Positions 54,347-62,762 of a stretch of DNA of 64,000 nt are shown piece by piece. Origin of the DNA: JACVRM01 sp963809765. Its GTDB lineage: Bacteria > Actinomycetota > Thermoleophilia > Gaiellales > Gaiellaceae. The notes beneath the pieces were generated by a model. It was not told the DNA's origin. It saw only the letters and a program-made list of their open reading frames with translations, and did no database searches. Positions within the stretch are counted from its first letter, which is position 1, and each line of letters begins with the position of its first letter. Position numbers and translations under genes: made by a program. The stretch covers positions 868,001 to 932,000 of the forward strand of contig CAWEKT010000003.1 of the NCBI GenBank assembly GCA_963809765.1, in the 5' to 3' direction.

Positions 54347-57300
54347 GTGAACGAGGCTGTGGCGACAGAGCGCTGGAACGCGCGCCCGATATGGGCTGCG
54401 CTGATTCGACTCGTGGTCCTGCTCGGCCCGGTGGCGGCGTCGCTGCTCTTCGTCACCGTCGCCAGCCGCGTCGTCCCCGCGCCGACGAGCTCGCTCTGGG
54501 TCTTCCTCGCCTGGTGGGTTTCGATCAGCGCCGCAGCCACCGGCGTGCTGCTCGTGGTCGACTGGCTGGCGCGTCGCCTCCTGCCCCTCGCCGCGCTGTT
54601 CAAGCTCTCGCTCGTCTTTCCGGACGCGGCGCCATCGCGTTTCGAGACGGCGCTGCGGACGCACACCATCGACGAGCTGGCCGCGCGTGTCCGCGAGGCG
54701 CGCGAGCGGGGCCATCAGGCAACCCCGGCCGAGGCGGCCCAGGAGCTGCTGAGCCTCGTCGCGGCGCTCGACCGGCACGACAAGCTCACGCGCGGGCACT
54801 GCGAGCGCGTGCGCGCGTACTCGCAGATCATCGCGAAGCAGCTGCGCCTGAGCGAGGCCGACCGCGACCGGCTCAACTGGGCGGCACTGCTCCACGACGT
54901 CGGCAAGCTCGGCATCCCGACGGAGGTGCTGGGAAAGTCCGGCAAGCCAACCGAGGAGGAGTGGGCGCTGATCAGGCGGCATCCGGAGATCGGCGAGGAG
55001 CTGATCGCGCCGCTCCGCGACTGGCTGGGCGAGTGGAGCCGGGCCGTCGGAGATCACCACGAGCGCTGGGACGGGAAGGGCTATCCGCGCGGGCTGAAGG
55101 GCGACGAGATCACGCTCGGCGGCCGGATCGTGGCGGTGGCCGACGTCTTCGACGTGATCACGTCGGCCCGCTCGTACAAGTCGGCCTTCTCGACGGCGAA
55201 GGCGCGCAGCGAGCTGGCCGCGAACGCCGGCACCCAGTTCGACGAGCGCATCGTGCGGGCGTTCCTCACGGCATCCCTCGGGCGGCTCCGGCTGATCATG
55301 GGCCCGCTCTCATGGCTCGCCCACGCGCCGGCCCTCGGCCGGCTGCCGCTCACACCGGCGGTCAGCTCGGTTGGCGGCGCGGTCACCGCCATCGCCGCGG
55401 CCGTCAGCTCCGGGATCGTCGGCGGGCCGCCTCCCCCGTCTGCCGAGGCCGCCGTGCCCCCCACGCCCCCGCCCCATGCCGCCTCGCCCCGGCCCGGCGT
55501 CGTTCCACAGCCGAGCTCCCCGCCTGCCCCCCGGCAGCTGCGCGGCAAGCCCGTGCCCCCGGCCCCGGCGGTCGCGCCACAGGTCGTCTTCTCGCTGGAC
55601 GAGGACGTCCCCGTCGTCATCCGCCTCCGCGGCCTCAGGGACGCCGCATCGGTCTCCGGCCTGCGGATCGTTTCCCCGCCGCACGCCGGCCGTGCGAAGC
55701 CGCATGACAAGCAGTCGATCGCCTACGCCCCGCCGCGGAACTTCAGCGGCACCACCTCGTTCGGCTACGAGGCCTGCTGGCGAGCGCCGCGCTGCGCGGT
55801 CGGCGCGGTGGCGCTGACGGTTCAACCCGTCAACGACATGCCGCTCACCACCGGCGACACCGCGGCGACGACCGAGGACGAGCCCGCCACCATCGACGTG
55901 CTCGCGAACGACAGTGACATCGAGGACTCCCCGCTGACCCTTGTGTCGGCCTGGGGAGCGACCACCGGGGACCCCGAGGTGAGCGGCGGGCACGTCGCCT
56001 GGCGGCCGCCGCTCGACTTCCACGGCGAGGCGGCGTTCCTCTACGCGGCCGCGGACGACGAAGGCGGCACGAGCGTCGACCACGTCACCGTCTTCGTCGC
56101 GCCCGTGAACGACCCGCCGGCCGCCCGGCGCGACGTGGTGTCGACCGACGAGGACGTCGCAGTCCGCGTCGAGCCGCTTGCGAACGACGACGACCCTGAC
56201 GGCGACCGCCTCAGCATCGACGCGGTCGACCCTCCGGAGCAGGGCGAGCTGACCCGAGCCGGCTCCGTGCTCACCTACACGCCCCCGCCGAACTTCTCCG
56301 GGTCGCTCGAGCTCCCGTACACCGCGACCGACCCGTCGGGGGAGCACTCGACCGCCGCGCTGGACATCACGGTGTCACCCGTCAACGATCCGCCACGGGC
56401 CGAACCCGACGCGGCGCAGGTGTCCGCCGGCGGCACGGTCGTCGTCGACGTCACCGCGAACGACGCGGATCCGGAGAACGACGCGCTCTCCCTCGGAGAG
56501 ACGGCGGTCACCGGGCCTGGCACCGCCTCGGTCGAGGACGGCCGCATCCGCTTCACCGCCGGCGTCGCCCCCGGCACGTCGATCGTCGGCTACGAGCTGC
56601 GCGACGCGGCCGGCGCGTCGGCGCACGGGACGCTGACCGTGACCGTGCTGGGCGTCAACGCACCACCGAGCTTCGTCGCGGGCAGCAACGTCGTCGTGCT
56701 CGAGGACTCCGGCAACCGCGCCGTCGCCGACTGGGCGAGCGCGATCACGCCCGGGCCGCCGCACGAGTCGGCTCAGGCGGTCACGTTCACCGTCACGCCG
56801 GTGAACCCCGGTCTCTTCGCCGCGGGCGGCCAGCCGGCGCTCGCAGCGGACGGGACGCTTCGCTTCACACCGGCGCCGAACGCGACCGGGGCCACGACGA
56901 TCGCCGTGCAGGCGAGGGACGACGGGGGCACGGCCAACGGCGGCAACGACCTCAGCCCGGTGCAGACCCGCACGATCACGATCCTCGACGCCAACGACGC
57001 CCCCACCGCGCAGCCGGACTCGGCAGCCGTCAGCGAGGACACTGCCTCCGGCGTCACGTTCGACGTGCTGGCGAACGACAGCGATCTCGAAGGCGACTCG
57101 CTCTCGGTCGCCTCGTACGACGACTCGTCGATCGACCACGGCACCCTTACGCAGGGCGCCGGAGGGTCCTTCACCTTTACCCCCGACGCAGCCTTCAACG
57201 GCACGCAGGCCTTCTCGTACACCGCGGCGGACGGGCGGGGTGGAACCGCCACCGCCACGGTGACGATCACCGTCACCCCCGTCCCCGACGACCCGGTCGC

Positions 57301-58114
57301 CGGCGACGACGCCTACGCCACCGGGCCGGCCACGCCTGTCACCAGCGCCGCGCCCGGCCTGCTCGCCAACGACGGCGACGAGGACGGTGACAGCCTCGCC
57401 GCGAGCACGACGCCCCTCACCGCGCCCGCGAACGGCACGCTCGTCCTGAACGCCGACGGCTCGTTCACCTACACGCCGAACGCCGGTTTTTCCGGCACGG
57501 ACGGCTTTACCTACCGGGTCTCGGACGGAACCGGGCGCACGGACGACGCGGACGTGACGATCACGGTCTCCTCGGCCACGAGCACGACGCTGCTGTACCT
57601 GGGCACGAGCGGCCGCTCCGCCGACGTCTGGCGCCTGACGACGACCCCGGCACCCGCCGCAGTGCCGGTGCCCGACCACGACGGCGACGGCGACCCCGGC
57701 CTCACCATCCGCTCCTCCGGCAACGGCGACTCCGAGACGGACGGCGAGAAGTGGCAGGCCTGGACGACCGAGGCGCTCGCCACGCCGCTCGTGCTCAACG
57801 GCCCGGCGGTGCTGCGGCTGTGGAGCTCGAGCGAGGACTTCGACCCCGACGACGCCTCACACCCGCACGTCTACCTCTACGACTGCATCGCCGGCGGCCT
57901 CGGCTGCCTGCGGATCGCCCAGAACCACGTCCACGTCCAGGACTGGAACGGCGGCGCCTCGACCTGGGTCTACCACGAGATCACCGTCGGCTCCGTCTCG
58001 CGGACGATCGCGGCCGGGCGCGAGCTGCTCGTGCGCATGCAGACCTCACGCAACGACCTCTGGGTGGCGCTGACCGACGCCCACGCGAGCGCCCTGGCGG
58101 TGACCACGTCGTGA
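54347..58114 (+). CDS. HD-GYP phosphodiesterase fused to cadherin-like repeats
   Basis: 1255 residues, no frameshift. Two TM helices (about 15-39 and 48-73), then a complete HD-GYP domain: GHCERVRAYSQIIAKQL, LLHDVGKLGIP (His183-Asp184) and GDHHERWDGKGYP (His237-His238 plus the GYP signature), all catalytic residues present, so c-di-GMP hydrolysis is expected. Weakly hydrophobic stretch 336-360 (AVSSVGGAVTAIAAAVSSGI) may be a third helix; a Pro-rich stalk (361-410) follows. Residues about 420-1090 are repeated cadherin-like/Ig-like units with boundary motifs VNDPP or ANDAP and DxDGD/DxNDxD calcium-type loops. The C-terminal 150 residues are a separate beta domain. ATG 54347 (GTG at 54347 position codes the first Met equally). 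The stop overlaps the next start. Confidence 0.92.
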   Translation: MNEAVATERWNARPIWAALIRLVVLLGPVAASLLFVTVASRVVPAPTSSLWVFLAWWVSISAAATGVLLVVDWLARRLLPLAALFKLSLVFPDAAPSRFETALRTHTIDELAARVREARERGHQATPAEAAQELLSLVAALDRHDKLTRGHCERVRAYSQIIAKQLRLSEADRDRLNWAALLHDVGKLGIPTEVLGKSGKPTEEEWALIRRHPEIGEELIAPLRDWLGEWSRAVGDHHERWDGKGYPRGLKGDEITLGGRIVAVADVFDVITSARSYKSAFSTAKARSELAANAGTQFDERIVRAFLTASLGRLRLIMGPLSWLAHAPALGRLPLTPAVSSVGGAVTAIAAAVSSGIVGGPPPPSAEAAVPPTPPPHAASPRPGVVPQPSSPPAPRQLRGKPVPPAPAVAPQVVFSLDEDVPVVIRLRGLRDAASVSGLRIVSPPHAGRAKPHDKQSIAYAPPRNFSGTTSFGYEACWRAPRCAVGAVALTVQPVNDMPLTTGDTAATTEDEPATIDVLANDSDIEDSPLTLVSAWGATTGDPEVSGGHVAWRPPLDFHGEAAFLYAAADDEGGTSVDHVTVFVAPVNDPPAARRDVVSTDEDVAVRVEPLANDDDPDGDRLSIDAVDPPEQGELTRAGSVLTYTPPPNFSGSLELPYTATDPSGEHSTAALDITVSPVNDPPRAEPDAAQVSAGGTVVVDVTANDADPENDALSLGETAVTGPGTASVEDGRIRFTAGVAPGTSIVGYELRDAAGASAHGTLTVTVLGVNAPPSFVAGSNVVVLEDSGNRAVADWASAITPGPPHESAQAVTFTVTPVNPGLFAAGGQPALAADGTLRFTPAPNATGATTIAVQARDDGGTANGGNDLSPVQTRTITILDANDAPTAQPDSAAVSEDTASGVTFDVLANDSDLEGDSLSVASYDDSSIDHGTLTQGAGGSFTFTPDAAFNGTQAFSYTAADGRGGTATATVTITVTPVPDDPVAGDDAYATGPATPVTSAAPGLLANDGDEDGDSLAASTTPLTAPANGTLVLNADGSFTYTPNAGFSGTDGFTYRVSDGTGRTDDADVTITVSSATSTTLLYLGTSGRSADVWRLTTTPAPAAVPVPDHDGDGDPGLTIRSSGNGDSETDGEKWQAWTTEALATPLVLNGPAVLRLWSSSEDFDPDDASHPHVYLYDCIAGGLGCLRIAQNHVHVQDWNGGASTWVYHEITVGSVSRTIAAGRELLVRMQTSRNDLWVALTDAHASALAVTTS

Positions 58115-59118
58115 AACGGGCTGCACTTCTCGTCGTACCGGCCGCGCTCGGCTGCGCGCTGGTGGCCGGCGTCGCGGGCGACCGCCCGACGCCGGGCCTC
58201 GAGCTGCGCACGGCGTCGCCTTCGCCTCAGTCACCGATCGACCGCCGGCCGTTCGCGCCGCGCCTGCGGGTGGAGCAGCGCCCGGTCGTCCCGGGCCGGC
58301 CCGGCGAGGTGGTCATCGACCTGACGCAGCAGGAGGGCGAGGCCGCGCTCGCACGCGCAACGATCACCGGGCCGAACGGCTTCCACCTCGGACTGCACGA
58401 CGACGGCCCGCTTGCCGAGGTGGAGGCGGTCGTCGCCGGAGCCGGCGGCGAACGGGTCCTGCGAGGCCACCTGACCGAGGCAACGGGGAAGGACGGCTGC
58501 GGGGACGAGGCGGCCACCCCGCTGGCTGCCCTGCTGGGCGACGGCTCGCCACGCGCCGCGAGGCTGGGCCTGGTCGCCGGTGTGCAGACGGGCGGCGGCT
58601 CGCCGGTGCTCACGTTGTGCCCCGCCGACGGGGCCGGCTCGCTGCGTCGCCTGACGATCAGGCTCGCCCGCGCCGAGACGCCGGCCGGGATCAGGGAGAC
58701 GCTCTGGCACGGCCGATTCGTCCCCGCGGGCCCGCCGGCGCGGGACGCCGAGAGCCGAGCCGTCGTCCCGGTGCCGAGCTTCCTCACGCTCGAGTCCACC
58801 TCCGGGCCGCGGGTCCGGCCCGGCGCCCGAGTCAGTGTGCGCGGCTACCTGCTCCAGGTCGATCCGCAGGCCGGGCGGAGCGTCCGGGTCATGGCGCTCT
58901 CGGACAGCGGTGAGGCCACGATTCTGGGTCGCGCGCGCACCGGCGCCAACGGCTCCTACAGCCTCGAGGTCGAGGCACCGCCGCGGCCGGGGGCATTCGA
59001 GCTCGTCGCGCGGGTGCAGTCGCTCGAGCGGCCGTGCCCGCGAACCGCCGGGCAGGCTTGCTCACCCACGGTGGTCAGCGGGGTTTCGAGCCCGAGGCTG
59101 CTCCTGACCGTCGGTTAG
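58111..59118 (+). CDS. Secreted beta-domain protein coupled to the HD-GYP adhesin
   Basis: About 335 residues. GTG 58111 overlaps the previous stop (GTGA). Signal peptide KRAALLVVPAALGCALVAGV. The body has Cys in GKDGCGDE, LTLCPAD and a final CPRTAGQACSP, and a C-terminal carboxypeptidase-regulatory-like unit (VRPGARVSVRGYLLQVDPQA, TGANGSYSLEVEAPPRPGAF). No enzyme motif. Coupling suggests the product works with, or attaches to, the large repeat protein outside the cell. Confidence 0.8.
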   Translation: MKRAALLVVPAALGCALVAGVAGDRPTPGLELRTASPSPQSPIDRRPFAPRLRVEQRPVVPGRPGEVVIDLTQQEGEAALARATITGPNGFHLGLHDDGPLAEVEAVVAGAGGERVLRGHLTEATGKDGCGDEAATPLAALLGDGSPRAARLGLVAGVQTGGGSPVLTLCPADGAGSLRRLTIRLARAETPAGIRETLWHGRFVPAGPPARDAESRAVVPVPSFLTLESTSGPRVRPGARVSVRGYLLQVDPQAGRSVRVMALSDSGEATILGRARTGANGSYSLEVEAPPRPGAFELVARVQSLERPCPRTAGQACSPTVVSGVSSPRLLLTVG

Positions 59119-59264
59119 GAGGGCTTGGCGGGACGTCGCTCGTCGCTCCTGCGGCTCAGTCGTCGTTCAGCCAAACCCTCCTACAGCCTCGACCTTCGGA
59201 CAGTCCGCTTCCCCCGGCGCGGGGGATAGGTCGTGGGCGCCGGCCCGGAGATAATCGACGCTCG

Positions 59265-60416
59265 ATGAGGGGCGTGCGGGTGGGGGTCGCACTCCTGGCG
59301 GCTGCGGCGGCCCTGGGAGCCGCTGCGCCACAGGCGCTCGCGGCAGGAACGCTCGTCGTCTGCCAGTCGTCCACGAACGGCATGTCCGGGCGCCCGTTCC
59401 AGTTCACGCTGAGCGGCGGCGCGCCGTTGACGGTTTCCGGCGGGCACTGCAGCGGCCCGCTGGCGCTCCCGGCCGGCTACGTCACGGTCAGGCAGCTCCA
59501 GACCGACCCTGCGACCGCCGTCACGGAGATCACCGCTCCGGCGACGCGGCTCGACCGCAGCATCTCGCCGAATCCCGATCCTGCCGGCCGGAAGGCCACG
59601 GTCGCGGTCGTCGAGGGAACAACGCAGTACACCGGCACCAGGGTGACGTTCACGAACGACGGCGCTCCCTGGGAGCCCGCGCCGCCCCCCGGGGACGACG
59701 ACGGCGGCAGCGGCGGCGCGGGCGGCACGCCGCCGCCGGGCGGCACCGGCGCACTCGAGATCTGCAAGTTCATGGCACCGGGTGAACCGTCCTTCGACGG
59801 GCGCGCGTTCGGCTTCCGCATCGACGGCTCCCTGCGCGTGACGGTACGAGCCGGACGCTGCTCGCTCCCGATCTACCTGGCGCCCGGCAACCACACCATC
59901 ACGGAGCTGCTCGACAAGCAGTTCGAGCTCGCCGCCGCCGAGACGCTGCCCGCCGGGCGGCTCGTGTCGACCGACCTCGGCGCGGCGACGGCCGTCGTCC
60001 ACGTGCCCGCGGGAGTGGAGAACGAGACGGTGGCGATCTTCCGGAACCGCGTCGCGCGCGGCCAGGTCAAGCTCTGCAAGGCGATCCCGCCGGGCTCGAC
60101 CGACTCGCTCGCGGGCAAGACCTTCACGCTGGGCTACGCGTACGGCTCGCCGCTTACCATCGTGACGGTGATGCTCCGCCCGGGCGAGTGCTCGCTGCCC
60201 TCCCAGCCGATCCCCGTCATCGACGCCGCCGGCAACCCGACGATGATCGCCGTCGTCGAGGTGCCGGGCGCAGGCTACGTCGTCGCGGGAGTCACGCTCC
60301 AGGGCGCGGCGGGCCCGTTGGTGACCACCGGCTGTCCGGTTCAGACGCCGTTTGGGTGCTTCGCCCTCGGGCGGAACACGAACGTCGTCACCTTCACGAA
60401 TCGCGCGGTTCTGTAG
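59265..60416 (+). CDS. Secreted three-repeat prealbumin/SpaA-like protein
   Basis: 383 residues. Signal MRGVRVGVALLAAAAALGAA, cleaved near ALAAG. Three similar beta-sandwich units start TLVVCQSSTNG, ALEICKFMAPG and QVKLCKAIPPG; each contains GRPFQF/GRAFGF/GKTFTL and a second Cys (GGHCSGP, AGRCSLP, PGECSLP), and ends in a LxAGxVTVxQL / LAPGNHTITEL type strand. This layout is the SpaA/prealbumin-like fold with one conserved disulfide per unit. A Gly/Asp/Pro linker separates units 1 and 2. No anchor visible. ATG 59265. Confidence 0.82.
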   Translation: MRGVRVGVALLAAAAALGAAAPQALAAGTLVVCQSSTNGMSGRPFQFTLSGGAPLTVSGGHCSGPLALPAGYVTVRQLQTDPATAVTEITAPATRLDRSISPNPDPAGRKATVAVVEGTTQYTGTRVTFTNDGAPWEPAPPPGDDDGGSGGAGGTPPPGGTGALEICKFMAPGEPSFDGRAFGFRIDGSLRVTVRAGRCSLPIYLAPGNHTITELLDKQFELAAAETLPAGRLVSTDLGAATAVVHVPAGVENETVAIFRNRVARGQVKLCKAIPPGSTDSLAGKTFTLGYAYGSPLTIVTVMLRPGECSLPSQPIPVIDAAGNPTMIAVVEVPGAGYVVAGVTLQGAAGPLVTTGCPVQTPFGCFALGRNTNVVTFTNRAVL

Positions 60417-60483
60417 GAGCTGCGCGCTGGCGGCGCTGCGCGGAGAGGGGGGCCGCGCAGCGCGACCCCCTCCCCCTGCCGTT

Positions 60484-61492
60484 TCAGCCGGCCATCGAGG
60501 CGCAGATGATGCGGATCTCGACGTTCATCTGGTAGAGCGGTAGCCAGAAGACCTGCCACGACGAGTCGTCGGCGGGGCCGTTCCAGTAGACCGTGACGTC
60601 GGAGGTCGTGTCGCTGTACGCCTCCTCCGGCGGGATGAGCCCGCCGCTGAGCACGACCTTGCCCTCGGGACAGCTGAGGGTCGAGCGCTCGAACTTCGTG
60701 CCGTCGCCGGAGAAGAAGTCGGTGACGATCTCGTAGCCGGTGAGCGGGCCGGGCGGGCCCTGTGGACCGGCCGGGCCCTGCGGCCCGGGGTTCCCCTGCG
60801 GTCCCGCCGCGCCGGTGTCGCCCTTCGGCCCTGCCGGGCCGGCGGCGCCCGTGGGGCCGGCAGGCCCAGCGGCCCCGGTCGCCCCCGCGGGGCCGGTGAG
60901 GCCCACGTCGCCCTTGTCGCCCTTGTCGCCCTTCGCCCCTGACGCCCTGGGTTCCCTGCGGGCCTGTAGGGCCGGTCAGCCCGGTGAGCCCGATCGGCCC
61001 TGCGGGGCCGGTCGAGCCGGTCGGGCCGGCAGGACCCTGCGCCCCGGCGGGGCCAGTCGCACCGGTCAAGCCAGTCGGGCCCTGCGAGCCCGTCGGCCCC
61101 TGGGGACCTGCGGGCCCGGTCGAACCGGCCGGGCCGATCGGGCCGGTGGGACCTGCCGGGCCGGTCGGGCCGACGATGCCGTTGGCATCGCCCTTCTCGC
61201 CCTTTGCACCCTGCGGCCCTGCAGGCCCCTGAGCACCGGCAGGGCCGGTCGCGCCCGTGGCGCCCGTCGGGCCGGCGGGGCCTGCGGCACCGTCCGTGCC
61301 CGCGGGGCCTTCGGGCCCCTGAGACCCGCGCTGCCCGCGCAGGGCCGTGCGCGCTTTCACGCTCAGGTCGACGGTTTCGATGGAGCCGTTCTTGATCTCC
61401 AGCCCCGTGATCAGCTTCTTGACCGGTCCGGCGCTCGCCGAGCCGGCGAGTACGCCGACAGCGACGATCAGCAGCAGCAGCTTGGTACGCAC
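60484..61492 (-). CDS. Bacterial collagen-like protein (frameshift near 60935)
   Basis: About 336 residues. Signal peptide MRTKLLLLIVAVGVLAGSA, linker LITGLEIKNGSIETVDLSVK, then about 65 Gly-x-y triplets (GPAGPTGATGATGPAGAQ and so on), rich in GPT/GPA and lacking interruptions, so a collagen-type triple helix is expected. After the slip near 60935 triplets continue and end GPPGPLTGYE, followed by a globular C-terminal domain with Cys in STLSCPEGK and RIICASMAG. Bacterial collagens form surface fibres. ATG 61492. The reverse-strand frames full of Gly-Pro are shadows. Confidence 0.9.
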
Positions 61493-61599
61493 ATTCCCCC
61501 CATCCCCCGGTGCAACGAACCGGCCGCGCGCGTCCCTGCAGCGCTACGCCCGATCTCAACACCTTAGGAGGTCGAGAGGCGTTTGCGAACGCCCGGACC

Positions 61600-61621
61600 T
61601 CCCCCGCAGCGGGGGATTTTT
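61600..61621 (+). terminator. Hairpin with T-run in an intergenic gap
   Basis: TCCCCC/GGGGGA arms around GCAGC followed by TTTTT on the plus strand. No plus-strand gene ends nearby, so its meaning is open. The rest of 61493-61856 is without a gene and holds the collagen gene promoter. Confidence 0.5.
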
Positions 61622-61856
61622 CCCTGCACTGCCCGATTTCTCCTGATCGAAGAACGGGGCCGCCGCCCGCTCATCGGAAGGGAACAGGAAACGGTGCGGG
61701 GGCGACGCTGCGGCGACGCCGCCCCCGCCTGTACCCCGGCACAGCCCCTCTAGCGCGCCAGGGAACCGGGCTCGCCGGGCAGCGCGTGGGCCGCACCGTC
61801 GCGCCGGCGAGATCTCGCGGACGATTCCCACCGACCGCAGAAGCCAAACCGGCCGG

Positions 61857-62672
61857 TCAGTCGTCGAGGAAGAACTGGCGCCATGCCGTCCACCAATCCG
61901 GGGCGCGCGACATGATCCGGCGGGGATCGAGCAGCTCGACGCCCGGCCGACGGCCGTAGCGCTGAGCGGCGTCCGTACTGGCCAGCTCGACTTCGATCTC
62001 GGCGGGCTTGCCAGGGTCGTAGGGCATCACCGCCTCGAGCTCCGCGAGCGCCGACTTCGCCGCTTCCTCGATCAGCTCCCGCGCCTTGAGCGGCGGAAGC
62101 TGTCGCGCCGAGTACCGGCCGATGCCCTCCTTGACGGACACGGTGGTCAGCCCCGGGCCGAGGAGCTCCTTGGCCTCGGCACAGGAGGCGCTGTCCCCGG
62201 TCACGAGCACGACGGGGCAGTCCCACGTGCCGCACAGCGCCGCGTTGATCCCCGTCTCGCCGACGAGCCGGCCGTTGAAGCGCAGGTTGCGCCATTCGGT
62301 TCCGGAGACGGTGTGGCTCATGACGCCGTCCGGCGTGCCCGCCATCGCGTGCATGCCGACGAAGAGCGCCGCGTCACAGCCTGATTCGAGAAACCCGGTG
62401 TACTCGGTCCAGTGCTGCTGGACGACGTACTCGCACCCCGCGTCGAGCAGATCCGGCACCAGCGAGTTGAAGCTCCACGGGCCGCCGGCGCCGTGGCAGT
62501 CCATGACGACGATCTCCGTCGCGCCTGCCGCACGCGCACCGCGGACCGCGGCGTTGATCTCCTCGGTGTAGAGGCGGCGCCCCTCGTCGTAGAGCCGCTC
62601 GCCGCCGATCGTCTGCTCCGCCTTGACGATTCCGGCGACGCCCTCCATGTCGCTGATGACGTGAACGCGCAT
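61857..62672 (-). CDS. M55 family D-aminopeptidase (DppA-like)
   Basis: 271 residues, cytoplasmic. Zinc-binding blocks: ISDMEGVAGI (Asp, Glu), VVMDCHGAGG, ALFVGMHAMAGTPDGV, and SHTVSGTEWRNL, followed by GETGINAALCGTWDCPVVLVTGDSA (given here as the span around residues 140-165). These match DppA, a decameric D-Ala-D-Ala-type aminopeptidase. It probably recycles cell-wall D-peptides. ATG 62672. Stands alone on the minus strand, divergent from the InlB-repeat gene. Confidence 0.92.
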   Translation of the reverse strand: MRVHVISDMEGVAGIVKAEQTIGGERLYDEGRRLYTEEINAAVRGARAAGATEIVVMDCHGAGGPWSFNSLVPDLLDAGCEYVVQQHWTEYTGFLESGCDAALFVGMHAMAGTPDGVMSHTVSGTEWRNLRFNGRLVGETGINAALCGTWDCPVVLVTGDSASCAEAKELLGPGLTTVSVKEGIGRYSARQLPPLKARELIEEAAKSALAELEAVMPYDPGKPAEIEVELASTDAAQRYGRRPGVELLDPRRIMSRAPDWWTAWRQFFLDD

Positions 62673-62762
62673 TCACCCGACCCTACCCCTTGACGTTTTC
62701 GGGAACGGCGCAAGACTGTGTCCGTGGGGTCTTTCTCCCGGGGGAGAGGGGGTCGGCGTGCA

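Noticed and set aside
60740..61567. Plus-strand Gly/Pro-rich protein
   Set aside because: Antisense of the collagen-like gene; the minus frame has a signal peptide, linker, regular triplets and a C-terminal domain.
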